A stretch of 64,000 bases of DNA from Winogradskyella costae (GTDB lineage Bacteria; Bacteroidota; Bacteroidia; Flavobacteriales; Flavobacteriaceae), in contig NZ_JABFDK010000009.1 of the NCBI RefSeq assembly GCF_013403865.1, forward strand, positions 62,001 through 126,000, written 5' to 3'. Both the position numbers and the translations under genes were made by a program. Positions 1-8,442 of the stretch are shown piece after piece. Below the pieces are notes generated by a model, which saw nothing but the letters and a program-made list of their open reading frames with translations, did no database searches and was not told where the DNA came from. The number at the start of each line of letters is the position of its first letter. Position 1 is the stretch's first letter.

Positions 1-1
1 A

Positions 2-643
2 ACGGTTATTGCATTAATTGGAACAACCGTTGTGCCTTACAATCTCTTTTTGCATGCGTCTTTAGCAAAAACCAAATGGAAATCGAATAATGACTTACCA
101 TTGGCGAAGAAAGATACCTTAGTTGCTGTAATTTTAGGCGGAACGGTGTCAATGTGTATTATCGTTGCGGCATCAGCTATTCAAAAACAACCCATTACAA
201 ATACGTCTGACTTAGCTTTAGGTTTAGAGCCTTTGTTTGGAAGTTTTGCAAAATACTTTTTAGCTATTGGTTTATTTGCTGCAGGAATTACGAGCGCGAT
301 TACAGCACCTTTAGCTGCTGCATTTGTAGCTAGTGGGTGTTTAGGGTGGGAGCTAGATTTAAAATCTAAAAAGTTTAAATCGGTTTGGATGTTTATCGTG
401 GTATTGGGGGTTGTGTTTTCTGGTATTGGATTTAAATCTATCGAAATTATAAAATTCGCTCAAGTCGCTAATGGCTTATTATTGCCTGTTATTGCTGGGT
501 TTTTGTTGTGGATAATGAATAAATCGTCTGTTTTAGGTGTGTTTGTAAATTCGAAATTTCAGAATGCTTTAGGGGGTGTTATTTTAGTAATCACAATCTT
601 TTTGGGTGCAAAAGGGGTTTTGAGCGTTTTTAATATATTGTAA
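2..643 (+). CDS. Nramp-family metal-ion transporter, C-terminal part (5' end outside window)
   Basis: This is the C-terminal part of an Nramp-type (MntH-like) transporter. The frame is open from base 2, and the GTG at 32 is only an internal codon. Residues TTVVPYNLFLHAS match the conserved Nramp stretch with a Pro-Tyr-Asn. About five hydrophobic segments follow, for example around bases 120-180, 245-340, 385-435, 450-520 and 570-640. The stop lies one base before the pxpA start, so the two are certainly co-transcribed. In Bacillus subtilis an Nramp homologue (ycsG) sits beside ycsF and kipIA in the same way. This suggests the branch linked to 5-oxoproline metabolism rather than a classical manganese importer. 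The substrate is not proven by sequence. Confidence 0.88.
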   Translation, partial: TVIALIGTTVVPYNLFLHASLAKTKWKSNNDLPLAKKDTLVAVILGGTVSMCIIVAASAIQKQPITNTSDLALGLEPLFGSFAKYFLAIGLFAAGITSAITAPLAAAFVASGCLGWELDLKSKKFKSVWMFIVVLGVVFSGIGFKSIEIIKFAQVANGLLLPVIAGFLLWIMNKSSVLGVFVNSKFQNALGGVILVITIFLGAKGVLSVFNIL

Positions 644-644
644 A

Positions 645-1388
645 ATGGAAAATGTTATTAGTGTAGATATCAATGCAGACGTTGGTGAAGGGGTAGGGAA
701 TGAGTTTGAATTGATGCCTTATCTGTCTTCATGCAATATAGCTTGTGGTGGTCATGCTGGTGATCTAGAGTCTATAACTGAGGTTGTGCAGTTGGCGAAG
801 AAGTATCAAGTGAAAATTGGAGCGCATCCTTCATTCCCTGATATATTGAATTTTGGGAGACAAATCATGAGTCTTACTAATGCCGATTTATATGTAAGTT
901 TAAAACATCAAATAGAAACCTTGCAAGCAGTTTTGCAAAATGAGTGTTTGCCTTTAAACCACATAAAGCCTCATGGTGCATTATATAATTTGGCAGCTAA
1001 AGATGAAAATACGGCTCAGGTTATTGTTGAGGTTGTAAAGAGTTTTTCGACTCCAATTAAGTTATATGCACCTTATAATTCTGTGATTGCTAAGCTAGCA
1101 AAACAAGAACATATTGAAGTTGTGTTTGAAGCCTTCGCGGATAGAAATTACAACGAAGATTTATCCTTAGTTTCTCGCAGAGATAAAGATGCTATTTTAC
1201 ATGAAAAGGAAGCTGTTTTGAGTCATGTTTTGAGCATGGTAAATCATCAAAAAGTGACGTCTGTAAGAGGGGTAGAAGTTTCGGTAAAGGCATCGACATT
1301 TTGTGTGCATGGAGACACAGAGAATGCCATTGAGATTTTAAAGTTTTTATCCGATAATTTAAAGAAAAACAACATTCAAATTCAATAG
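645..1388 (+). CDS. pxpA: 5-oxoprolinase subunit A (LamB/YcsF family)
   Basis: PxpA works with PxpB and PxpC as the ATP-dependent prokaryotic 5-oxoprolinase, opening cyclic 5-oxoproline to glutamate in the cytoplasm. The 247-aa protein has the usual family length and opens with DINADVGEG, followed by SCNIACGGHAGD, both family hallmarks. Further conserved pieces are GAHPSFPD, HIKPHGALYN and FCVHGDTENA near the C-terminus. The ATG at 645 follows the upstream transporter stop by one base, so translation is probably coupled. pxpB starts six bases downstream. The whole operon matches the known pxp/ycs arrangement. Confidence 0.95.
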   Translation: MENVISVDINADVGEGVGNEFELMPYLSSCNIACGGHAGDLESITEVVQLAKKYQVKIGAHPSFPDILNFGRQIMSLTNADLYVSLKHQIETLQAVLQNECLPLNHIKPHGALYNLAAKDENTAQVIVEVVKSFSTPIKLYAPYNSVIAKLAKQEHIEVVFEAFADRNYNEDLSLVSRRDKDAILHEKEAVLSHVLSMVNHQKVTSVRGVEVSVKASTFCVHGDTENAIEILKFLSDNLKKNNIQIQ

Positions 1389-1394
1389 GAAATC

Positions 1395-2126
1395 ATGAGT
1401 TTTCAACTTCGATATTCACAATATAATGAGCGCTCTATTCTAATAGAGTGGCCAGTAGTTATTGATGAAGAAACGCTTAAAGATGTTTTGTTTTTTAAAG
1501 AAGTGATTGGGGTTGTTTTAATTAAAGAATCTGTTGAGTTAATTTCTGCATATAATTCAATTTTAGTGGTTTATGGTTATGGTATTGATGATGTCAATAG
1601 TGTGTTTTTAAGCTTAAAAAAAATATATTCAACCTTTGATAATTTAAAAGAAATAAATTCTAAAACTTTTAGAATACCTGTTTGTTATGATGAAGAATTT
1701 AGTTTCGATTTAGAAAGCTATTCTAAAGCAATACATTTGTCAAAAGACGCTGTTTTAAAGTTGCATTCCGAGGCGATTTACAGTGTGTATTTTATAGGAT
1801 TTTTACCGGGATTTTTATATTTAGGAGGGCTCAATTCAGCCTTGTATTTAGATCGAAAAACAACACCAAGTTTCAATGTAAAAAAAGGGGCTGTAGGCAT
1901 CGGTGGAAAGCAAACCGGAATTTACCCACAAGACAGTCCAGGAGGTTGGCATATTATAGGAAATTCACCTATTGAATTATTCAATCCAAAACAAAATCCG
2001 CCGTGTTTCATAAAAGCAGGAGATAAGATAAAGTTTTATTCTATTTCAAAATCAGAATATCAACACATCAAATCCGAAGTCATAAATTCATGTTTCGATT
2101 TTAAAACATTATTAGTGCATGATTAA
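1395..2126 (+). CDS. pxpB: 5-oxoprolinase subunit B (KipI / allophanate hydrolase subunit 1 family)
   Basis: This is the second subunit of the ATP-dependent 5-oxoprolinase. The 243-aa protein has the N-terminal KipI-type region and the C-terminal cyclophilin-like half. Diagnostic stretches are YFIGFLPGFLYLGG (about residues 132-145), then KKGAVGIGGKQTGIYP and SPGGWHIIGNSP, which is the most conserved block in this family. A purine-rich AGGAAA lies just before the ATG at 1395, one of few Shine-Dalgarno-like sequences in the window. The 3' end overlaps pxpC by eight bases (2119-2126). The Bacillus homologue KipI also inhibits the sporulation kinase KinA, a role not expected here. Confidence 0.94.
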   Translation: MSFQLRYSQYNERSILIEWPVVIDEETLKDVLFFKEVIGVVLIKESVELISAYNSILVVYGYGIDDVNSVFLSLKKIYSTFDNLKEINSKTFRIPVCYDEEFSFDLESYSKAIHLSKDAVLKLHSEAIYSVYFIGFLPGFLYLGGLNSALYLDRKTTPSFNVKKGAVGIGGKQTGIYPQDSPGGWHIIGNSPIELFNPKQNPPCFIKAGDKIKFYSISKSEYQHIKSEVINSCFDFKTLLVHD

Positions 2127-2967
2127 GGTTTTAAAAACAGGATTCTATTCCACGATTCAAGATGAAGGGCGTTTAGGGTATCTAGGTTATGGAGTACCAA
2201 TATCTGGTGCTATGGATTCTTATTCTAGTCAATTTGCCAATGCGCTTCTCGGTAATGATGAAGATGCTGCAGTCTTAGAAATGACAATGACAGGTGCAGA
2301 ATTATTGTTTTTAACGGCCACGACTATTGCCATTACAGGTGCAGACATGAGTCCTAAATTAAATGGTAAGCCGATTATGATGTTTAAATCAATTACGGTT
2401 AAGGATAATGATGCGCTAACTTTTGGGAAACTGATTAAAGGCTTTAGAGCTTATATGGCTGTAAAAGGAGGAGTGTTATCCGAAACGGTTTTAGGAAGTA
2501 GAAGTATGATGCAAGGTATTACGGATGACATCCGAATTCAAAAGGGTGATTGTTTAGATACAATGAAGCCTTCAAGCTTAATACTTCCAAAACATGCAAA
2601 GTTAAAGTTTGATGCGTCCTATTTGGATGAGGATATTTTCTGTGTTACGAGAGGTCCGGAATTTGAGAAACTCTCTAAAGACCAAAAGGATGTACTTATA
2701 AATACCACGTTTGAAGTTTCAAAATACAACAATCGCATGGCTTATCAACTTCAACCTTTAGTCCAAAATGATTTAAAATCTATATTAACCTCAGCGGTTT
2801 TACCAGGAACGGTACAGCTTACACCATCAGGGCAACTCATCGTTTTAATGCGCGATTGCCAAACGACAGGTGGTTATCCTAGAGTCCTTCAGTTAACCGA
2901 AAAATCAATAAATAGCCTAAGCCAAAAGACTACAGGTAATTACCTAAATATCAGAATGAATGATTGA
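2119..2967 (+). CDS. pxpC: 5-oxoprolinase subunit C (KipA / allophanate hydrolase subunit 2 family)
   Basis: This is the third 5-oxoprolinase subunit (biotin-dependent carboxyltransferase-like fold). The 282-aa protein begins with the family opening GFYSTIQDEGRLGYLGYGVP, followed by SGAMDSYSSQFANALLGN. Near the C-terminus it has LTPSGQLIVLMRDCQTTGGY, also typical. It overlaps pxpB by eight bases in another frame, so the two are translationally coupled. It is the last gene of the operon. No strong terminator hairpin is evident in the 87 bases before the next gene. Confidence 0.94.
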   Translation: MIKVLKTGFYSTIQDEGRLGYLGYGVPISGAMDSYSSQFANALLGNDEDAAVLEMTMTGAELLFLTATTIAITGADMSPKLNGKPIMMFKSITVKDNDALTFGKLIKGFRAYMAVKGGVLSETVLGSRSMMQGITDDIRIQKGDCLDTMKPSSLILPKHAKLKFDASYLDEDIFCVTRGPEFEKLSKDQKDVLINTTFEVSKYNNRMAYQLQPLVQNDLKSILTSAVLPGTVQLTPSGQLIVLMRDCQTTGGYPRVLQLTEKSINSLSQKTTGNYLNIRMND

Positions 2968-3054
2968 TTCTCTATGAAAACGATTGATTTAAATTTTATA
3001 TGTTAAATATAATCAATAATTTACGGTCGCTATTAACAAAACCAACGGTTGATT

Positions 3055-3567
3055 ATGAAAAATTTTGGATTGCTTATTATAGGAGTTATTTTAGGTGCAC
3101 TAGTTATGTATTTTTATTGCTGTAATGATGGAGATATGATAACAGAACCACCAACAGTAAAGCCCCCGTCAGGTATAATTACACCAGAAGAAATTAAAAC
3201 ACTAGACCAAGCGTATAATGAGCGTTATGAGATAATAAATGATTCACTATTTAAAAATTCTAAAACAGGAGATAACAGATCATCTTGGTATAAAATAGAA
3301 GATATTGAGATTTATATAGCCTACGCTAAGCAGCAAGCTAAAGATAATGGAAATACATTAGATGGATTACGTTTGTATTTAGGTGCGCATCCAGATACCA
3401 AAGAAGCCGAAGGTTTAACAACATTACTGTTTGTACCTACAGGCTACAAGAACACTTCTGAAGGTGGTTTTATATCTATACAAGGTGGAAGCAATGACTT
3501 AAAAGGTTCTGATGGTTTAAATTTTGGTAATCAAGGCATGCCACCAAAAGCAAATTATCCACAATAA
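3055..3567 (+). CDS. membrane-anchored protein of unknown function
   Basis: I do not recognise a named family. From the ATG at 3055 the protein has 170 residues; a TTG six bases upstream is also open. Residues about 4-21 form a single hydrophobic segment ending in two cysteines, so it is a membrane anchor or a poor lipoprotein signal. A proline-rich linker and a soluble domain follow. That domain contains SSWYKIEDIEIYIAYAKQQA, GLRLYLGAHPD, GLTTLLFVPTG and a glycine-rich C-terminus. This looks like a small conserved flavobacterial family. It lies eight bases upstream of a multi-pass membrane protein gene, which in turn overlaps a histidine kinase, so a role in that signalling unit is inferred from position only. 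Confidence 0.75.
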   Translation: MKNFGLLIIGVILGALVMYFYCCNDGDMITEPPTVKPPSGIITPEEIKTLDQAYNERYEIINDSLFKNSKTGDNRSSWYKIEDIEIYIAYAKQQAKDNGNTLDGLRLYLGAHPDTKEAEGLTTLLFVPTGYKNTSEGGFISIQGGSNDLKGSDGLNFGNQGMPPKANYPQ

Positions 3568-3575
3568 CAGATTTT

Positions 3576-4277
3576 ATGGATGATTTTCTTAAAGAAAATT
3601 ATAGTTTAATTACATCAATGGTAGAATTATTTGCCGCAATTATTGGTGTAATTACTTATAAGTCATACAAATTCACACCAGTTAAGTATATCATTTACTT
3701 TTTAGCATATGCATTTTTTGTAGATTTAATTGGCGGTTATCCAAATTACTTAAAGGATATAGGTTATTTCCATCTCATTGAAGGTACTCTGATTGAAAGT
3801 AATTATTGGTGGTACACTTTATTTTGGTGGATTGGCTTAGCGTTAATGATGGTTTTTGTTAATTATAAAGTTGTCAAAACGGTTCGGTTTAAACAAATTC
3901 TGAAATATGGATTTTATATCTATCTGTTGCAAGTTATATTGTATATCATTTTTAAATTTGAAAATTTATTTAATTACAATGAATTTATAAGCATTGCTAG
4001 CTTATGGATAATAATTTTATCCATAATTATCTACTTTTTTGAGACCTTGGCATCAGAAACGATAGTTTTATTCTATAAATCCATTTATTTTTATTTTAAT
4101 GCTACTTTTTTTATTTGGATTCTAATAATTTTCCCAATATTGTTTTTTGAATTATATTTTATAGAAGACGATTGGGATTATGTACTTTTAAAATGGAAAA
4201 TTCACTTATCATTAAACATTTTTCTTTATATGACGTTATCAGCTGCGTTACTATTTTGCAAGCCGAAGGCCCAATAA
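3576..4277 (+). CDS. multi-pass membrane protein, possible sensor partner of the kinase downstream
   Basis: The 233-aa product is almost entirely hydrophobic, with about six or seven predicted membrane segments (for example residues 10-28, 32-50, 80-98, 108-128, 140-160, 170-192, 205-228) separated by short aromatic-rich loops. No enzymatic motif is visible. It lies eight bases after the membrane-anchored protein gene, and its 3' end overlaps the likely start of the histidine kinase gene. The number of helices and the context resemble 7TM sensor modules that are elsewhere fused to kinases, but I cannot assign it to a named 7TM family from sequence. Function is inferred. Confidence 0.78.
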   Translation: MDDFLKENYSLITSMVELFAAIIGVITYKSYKFTPVKYIIYFLAYAFFVDLIGGYPNYLKDIGYFHLIEGTLIESNYWWYTLFWWIGLALMMVFVNYKVVKTVRFKQILKYGFYIYLLQVILYIIFKFENLFNYNEFISIASLWIIILSIIIYFFETLASETIVLFYKSIYFYFNATFFIWILIIFPILFFELYFIEDDWDYVLLKWKIHLSLNIFLYMTLSAALLFCKPKAQ

Positions 4278-5059
4278 TTAGTACTCAGGCAGAACGGAAT
4301 TTAATTATATATATGATTATTGTATTAATCATCATATGCTCATTAGTCATTCTCTTTTTTGTCTTTTATCAAAAACGTAAAAATCAGCTTTTATTAAGAA
4401 ATGTTGAGCAACAACAAAAATTTGATGAAGAGTTGTTAAAGACGCAACAAGAAATTCAGGAAGAAACCTTAAAACATGTTGGTAGGGAATTACACGATAA
4501 CATTGGGCAAATGCTCGTTATGTCTACAATGCAAATGAATGCGGCTTTAACAGCTGTGAATAACGAAGCTAAGACTAAAGTTAATAATGCGGCAGAAACT
4601 CTAAAAAACACATTAGATGAAGTGAGAGCGTTATCTAAATCTCTAAATAACGACGTCATCTTTAATTTAGGTTTTGAAGCTACTTTGGAAAATGAAGTGG
4701 CGCGCTTAAATAAATCAGGGCTTATTGATTCTACGTTATCAATAACAGGTGAGAAGGTAAATTTCGAGAATAAAAAAGATGAAATTATCTTATTTAGGAT
4801 TCTTCAAGAATTTTTTTCAAATACCTTGAAGTATGCTGAAGCTGAGCATCTAAACATAACTTTATCTTACCAAGAACAATTATTAATAATAAAAATTGAA
4901 GATGATGGTATCGGCTATGATATTGAATCTGTAGCAAAAAGCTCTGGATTAATTAACATGAAAAAAAGAGCAGAACTGTTAAGTGCTAAATATAACCTAG
5001 AATCTCAAAAGCATAAAGGCACGACACTTACGTTGGAATATCCATATAGAACAATTTAA
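4193..5059 (+). CDS. sensor histidine kinase (HisKA_3 / NarX-like class)
   Basis: This is a membrane histidine kinase. A transmembrane helix lies about 40 residues in, followed by a coiled coil rich in Gln/Glu and the HisKA_3 box HVGRELHDNIGQ, whose His (about residue 101) is the likely phosphorylation site. The ATPase domain has the N-box region FFSNTLKYAEA, the G1 box EDDGIGYD, and GLINMKKRAELL. Start choice is uncertain. The ATG at 4193 overlaps the upstream membrane protein gene by 85 bases. The ATG at 4313 would begin within the membrane helix. A longer TTG start at 4172 is less likely. Kinases of this class normally sit beside a LuxR/NarL-type regulator, and none is encoded here. The stop overlaps that of the convergent rluA-family gene by four bases. 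Confidence 0.87.
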   Translation: MENSLIIKHFSLYDVISCVTILQAEGPIISTQAERNLIIYMIIVLIIICSLVILFFVFYQKRKNQLLLRNVEQQQKFDEELLKTQQEIQEETLKHVGRELHDNIGQMLVMSTMQMNAALTAVNNEAKTKVNNAAETLKNTLDEVRALSKSLNNDVIFNLGFEATLENEVARLNKSGLIDSTLSITGEKVNFENKKDEIILFRILQEFFSNTLKYAEAEHLNITLSYQEQLLIIKIEDDGIGYDIESVAKSSGLINMKKRAELLSAKYNLESQKHKGTTLTLEYPYRTI

Positions 5060-5757
5060 ATATTGCAAGCATTCCAAAGTGGATCATTTGGTAATGGAGC
5101 TGTAATAAATACCTCTTCTTTTTTTACAGGATGTACAAAACGTAAGGTTCTAGCATGTAAACTAATGCTAGCATCTTTATTGCTACGATCAAAACCATAC
5201 TTTAAATCTCCTTTTATGGGACAGCCTATGGATGCTAATTGTACACGGATTTGGTGATGTCTTCCAGTTTCTAAATCAATTTCTAATAAAAAGAAATTAT
5301 CAAGTTTTTGGATGACTTTATAATGTAGAATAGCCTTTTTGCTGCCTTCAACTTCTTTAATATATGCGGTGGATTTATTGTTTTTAGGATTCTTTTTTAG
5401 CCAATGAACTAAGGTGTCACTCGTTTTTGGCGGCTGTTCTTTAACCAAAGCCCAATAGGTCTTTTTCGCTGTTTTTTCTGCAAATAATTTATTTAGTCGA
5501 GGAAGTGATTTGCTAGTTTTAGCAAACATCACAATGCCTGTTGTTGGTCGGTCTAAACGATGTACAACACCTAGATATACATTACCATCCTTATTATATT
5601 TATCTTTTAGATACGACTTAACCACTTCACTCAGCGGTTTATCACCTGTTTTGTCACCTTGTACAATATCTCCAGCTCTTTTATTTACAATGATGATGTG
5701 ATTGTCTTCGTGGATAACTTGAAGGTTATTTTTGTTGGAAAGGATTTTATGAGACAT
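5056..5757 (-). CDS. RluA-family RNA pseudouridine synthase
   Basis: This is a cytoplasmic enzyme that converts uridine to pseudouridine in rRNA or tRNA. The 233-aa protein has the catalytic motif HRLDRPTTGIVMFAKT (Asp about residue 69), followed by KTYWALV, ETGRHHQIRVQLASIGCPI and SLHARTLRFVHP, all family hallmarks. There is no N-terminal S4 domain, so it belongs to the short RluA/RluC-like group, and the exact target nucleotide cannot be told. Its ATG is immediately preceded, with no spare base, by a tandem 8-bp repeat array (5758 onward), so its promoter or leader must lie within that array or further upstream. The 3' end overlaps the convergent histidine kinase by four bases. Confidence 0.93.
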   Translation of the reverse strand: MSHKILSNKNNLQVIHEDNHIIIVNKRAGDIVQGDKTGDKPLSEVVKSYLKDKYNKDGNVYLGVVHRLDRPTTGIVMFAKTSKSLPRLNKLFAEKTAKKTYWALVKEQPPKTSDTLVHWLKKNPKNNKSTAYIKEVEGSKKAILHYKVIQKLDNFFLLEIDLETGRHHQIRVQLASIGCPIKGDLKYGFDRSNKDASISLHARTLRFVHPVKKEEVFITAPLPNDPLWNACNI

Positions 5758-5808
5758 TTTAGATCTTTAGACTTTTAGACGTTTAGAAAATATTAGATTA
5801 AATTAGAT
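5758..5808. repeat. degenerate tandem 8-bp repeats, left flank of the four-helix-bundle cassette
   Basis: On the plus strand four units of the form TTTAGANN follow each other exactly: TTTAGATC (5758), TTTAGACT (5766), TTTAGACG... (5774, first base T) and TTTAGAAA (5782). Weaker copies TATTAGAT and AATTAGAT continue into the end of the gene at 5793-6146. The array begins one base after the start codon of the RluA-family gene. It is in opposite orientation to the array at 6161-6204. Confidence 0.8.
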
Positions 5809-6146
5809 TTAAATTTTGAAATCATTTTGATAATTTCATCTAATTCTGAAAGGCTTGATTGGAGTTCTTTATCTAAAATAAAATTTAAATCAGCAGAAAT
5901 AAGAAGCTGAGTTTCTATTTCGTAAGCTGAACCGATTGATATTTGTAAAAACCGAGCGAAATCTTTATTAGAATTTCTGGAAGATCCTTCAGCTATATTT
6001 GATGGAATTGAAACTGATGCCCTTCTCAATTGATTGGTGAGTCCAAATTTTTCCGAATCAGGAAACTTTGAAGTAATTTCATAAATATCAGAGCAGAATA
6101 ACCTACTTCTTTTCCAAATCAGCAATTCTTTAAATTTATGAGCCAT
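5793..6146 (-). CDS. four-helix-bundle protein (TIGR02436 / S23 intervening-sequence protein family)
   Basis: The 117-aa protein fits the four-helix-bundle family first seen inside 23S rRNA intervening sequences and structurally related to the Avd protein of diversity-generating retroelements. Visible hallmarks are FKELLIWKRSR at the N-terminus, then KFGLTNQLRRASVSIPSNIAEGS, of which NQLRRASVSIPSNIAEG is the signature, followed by FARFLQISIGSAYEIETQL. Its molecular function is unknown. The gene stands alone between panB and the rluA-family gene and is bracketed by degenerate 8-bp repeats in opposite orientation. This suggests that the gene and repeats form one small inserted unit. No reverse transcriptase, variable repeat or rRNA is nearby, so a retroelement role is not supported. 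Confidence 0.9.
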   Translation of the reverse strand: MAHKFKELLIWKRSRLFCSDIYEITSKFPDSEKFGLTNQLRRASVSIPSNIAEGSSRNSNKDFARFLQISIGSAYEIETQLLISADLNFILDKELQSSLSELDEIIKMISKFKSNLI

Positions 6147-6160
6147 ATTTTAAGTTTAGC

Positions 6161-6204
6161 GATCTAAATAATCTAATGAAGTCTAAGGATCTAAAAATCT
6201 AAAC
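6161..6204. repeat. degenerate tandem 8-bp repeats, right flank of the four-helix-bundle cassette
   Basis: Units GATCTAAA (6161), TAATCTAA (6169), GTCTAAGG (6181), ATCTAAAA (6189) and ATCTAAAC (6197) are spaced by eight bases apart from one four-base gap. They are the reverse complement of the TTTAGANN units at 5758-5789. The last unit shares its final base with the stop codon of panB. Confidence 0.78.
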
Positions 6205-7022
6205 TAATACTGCTCCTCATCATTAGGGAAATCTTTAGACTTTACATCATCAACATACTGTCCAATAGCAGCAGTCATGTCTTCAAATAAATTCATATAG
6301 CGACGTAAAAAACGAGGATTAAATTCATGTGTCATTCCCAACATATCATGTAATACTAAAACCTGACCATCAACTCCATCACCAGCACCAATACCAATTA
6401 CAGGAATGGAAACGCTTTCTGCAACTTCTTTAGCCAATGCTGCAGGGATTTTTTCTAGCACAATACCAAAACATCCTGCTTTTTCTAGCATTAGAGCATC
6501 ATCTTTTAATTGCTGAGCTTCAACTTCTTCTTTGGCTCTTACGGTGTATGTTCCAAATTTGTATATAGATTGAGGAGTTAATCCTAAGTGTCCCATTACT
6601 GGGATGCCTGCGTTTAATATACGTTTTATAGATTCTTTAACTTCTTTTCCGCCTTCCATTTTAACAGCATGGCCTCCAGATTCTTTCATGATTCTAATGG
6701 CAGAACGTAAGGCTTCTTTAGGGTCACTTTGATAACTACCGAAAGGTAAATCAACCACCACCAAAGATCGGTCAATAGCTCTAACTACGGAAGAGGCATG
6801 ATAAATCATTTGATCTAAAGTAATTGGCAATGTCGTTTCGTGACCCGCCATAACATTACTTGCAGAATCACCAACTAAAATGACATCTACACCAGCTCCA
6901 TCAACGATTTTTGCCATAGTATAATCATAGGCAGTAAGCATTGATATTTTTTCACCTCTAGATTTCATATCTACAAGGCTTTTTACTGTGATTCTTTTAT
7001 AGTCTTTTTTTGCTACTGACAT
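6204..7022 (-). CDS. panB: 3-methyl-2-oxobutanoate hydroxymethyltransferase
   Basis: PanB transfers a hydroxymethyl group from methylenetetrahydrofolate to alpha-ketoisovalerate, giving ketopantoate, the first step of pantothenate synthesis. From the ATG at 7022 the protein has 272 residues, the normal length. An upstream in-frame ATG at 7088 would add a hydrophobic, non-conserved 22-residue tail and is unlikely. Conserved blocks include [33 protein letters not shown] with the metal-binding Asp, [31 protein letters not shown], and [20 protein letters not shown]. No other pan gene is adjacent. Its stop codon directly touches the repeat array of the inserted four-helix-bundle unit. Confidence 0.95.
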   Translation of the reverse strand: MSVAKKDYKRITVKSLVDMKSRGEKISMLTAYDYTMAKIVDGAGVDVILVGDSASNVMAGHETTLPITLDQMIYHASSVVRAIDRSLVVVDLPFGSYQSDPKEALRSAIRIMKESGGHAVKMEGGKEVKESIKRILNAGIPVMGHLGLTPQSIYKFGTYTVRAKEEVEAQQLKDDALMLEKAGCFGIVLEKIPAALAKEVAESVSIPVIGIGAGDGVDGQVLVLHDMLGMTHEFNPRFLRRYMNLFEDMTAAIGQYVDDVKSKDFPNDEEQY

Positions 7023-7262
7023 TGTGTTTTTATTAGTTGATGTAAAAATAATGAGAATTGTTAAGCTTTTGATTATTCTAAGACACAAATACTATCAAAA
7101 CTGTAATTTGAACGAACATTACACTGTAACCACTTGGTTACTATTTGAGTTTTGGTAGGATCGAAAAATGAGTCATTGAGGTGTAATTATTTTCTGTTAA
7201 TTTGAAGACTAATGGGGAATCATTTGTTTGGAAGATCGGAAGCGATGCGACGACTGTAATAA

Positions 7263-8438
7263 TTAGCAAAGGTTGAATAGCGTAATGCTATAGATCTTAC
7301 CATTTTTAAAATTGATATTATAGCCTCCATAAGCATTTAAAATGGTATATGTATGTAGATTTTGTATGCTAGTTATTATGTACTTGGAGTATAATTTTAT
7401 GAATTCATTTTCAGTTACGGTATGATCTAAAATAGAGTTTTCGTTCATAATAAAGATGCTATTTTTATCTAAAACAACTTCTACGATTTCTCCTATGTTT
7501 TCTTCAACATTAACAGATAACGTCATGTTTTTATAATGGTAAAATGTACTACTATAATAGACCCCGCATTCATCACTTATGCTTTCGATTTTTAAAGGTT
7601 GCCCGTAAGTGTTAATTACCGTATTTAAGTCTACCATTAGCTTGTTTATTTGTACACCTTTTATTTTAAAACTCACATTTTTTATAAATTCTGTAACAGA
7701 TTCATGTGGTAATGAATGTTCTAAACCATCAGCTAAAGTCAAATACATTTGTGTAGATGTAATCAATGCTGTATTATTACTTTCCTTAGCGACATCGAGT
7801 AAAACAAGATAAGCAGATTTTAGATAGGCATAGCCACTATTCCAAGCCAACTCTACTAAACGTTCAGCAATCTTCAAGCGTTCTTCAAAATTATCTTTTT
7901 CTATATTAGCATAAGACAATGCTAAAGCATCATAATCTGGACGTTCATTAATATATTTTCTCTGAATGTATTTGTTGTTAGATATATTTACCCATGCCTC
8001 TTTTTCAATCGGTATATATTTTATAGGCACAGCTTCACCCATGGTTAAGATGGCTCTAATTTCTCCAGACAAACTGGGTTTTGCTCTTGCTCTTAGAGAG
8101 GCCACAGTCACAAATAAATGATGTCCACCATAATAGGTGTCGCCATTTAAAATGGGATTATCACTGTCTTCTACTGTATTTTGACTTGAAATGGGCTTGT
8201 CGGAAAGGTGTTTTGATTGCACATAGCCTTTAGTGTTATTATCCGCTTTAACAAAACTCCAATCAGATGTTTGTGCAGAAAGTACTTCAACACGCGCATT
8301 GACTTTAAAATATCCTTTAAAACCTTCGCTTTCGTTAGCTTCATTATAAAGGCGTGTATCAGCGTTTAAATAGTGGTGATTTTGAGCTTGAATCACGGTT
8401 GAAACAAAAAGACATATATAAAGTATTTTTAAATTCAT
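7263..8438 (-). CDS. secreted SH3-domain protein
   Basis: The 391-aa protein begins with a signal peptide (residues 1-18, ending in QAQ). Two bacterial SH3-like regions follow: one at about residues 25-80 (LYNEANESEGFKGYF, then GYVQSKHLSD), the other at about 108-165 (VTVASLRARAKPSLSGEIRAIL, then YIQRKYINERPDY). The rest, about residues 165-391, has no domain I recognise. SH3 domains of this kind often bind cell-wall peptides. It lies four bases downstream of the serine dehydratase gene and may be co-transcribed with it, but a functional link is not evident. Location is probably periplasmic. Confidence 0.8.
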   Translation of the reverse strand: MNLKILYICLFVSTVIQAQNHHYLNADTRLYNEANESEGFKGYFKVNARVEVLSAQTSDWSFVKADNNTKGYVQSKHLSDKPISSQNTVEDSDNPILNGDTYYGGHHLFVTVASLRARAKPSLSGEIRAILTMGEAVPIKYIPIEKEAWVNISNNKYIQRKYINERPDYDALALSYANIEKDNFEERLKIAERLVELAWNSGYAYLKSAYLVLLDVAKESNNTALITSTQMYLTLADGLEHSLPHESVTEFIKNVSFKIKGVQINKLMVDLNTVINTYGQPLKIESISDECGVYYSSTFYHYKNMTLSVNVEENIGEIVEVVLDKNSIFIMNENSILDHTVTENEFIKLYSKYIITSIQNLHTYTILNAYGGYNINFKNGKIYSITLFNLC

Positions 8439-8442
8439 TAGG

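Noticed and set aside
5793..6146. rRNA intervening sequence or diversity-generating retroelement at the four-helix-bundle gene
   Set aside because: No rRNA, reverse transcriptase or template/variable repeats are nearby; only the protein family is shared.
7126..7141. GTAACC-ACTT-GGTTAC hairpin upstream of panB
   Set aside because: Only six pairs and no T run; not distinguishable from chance.
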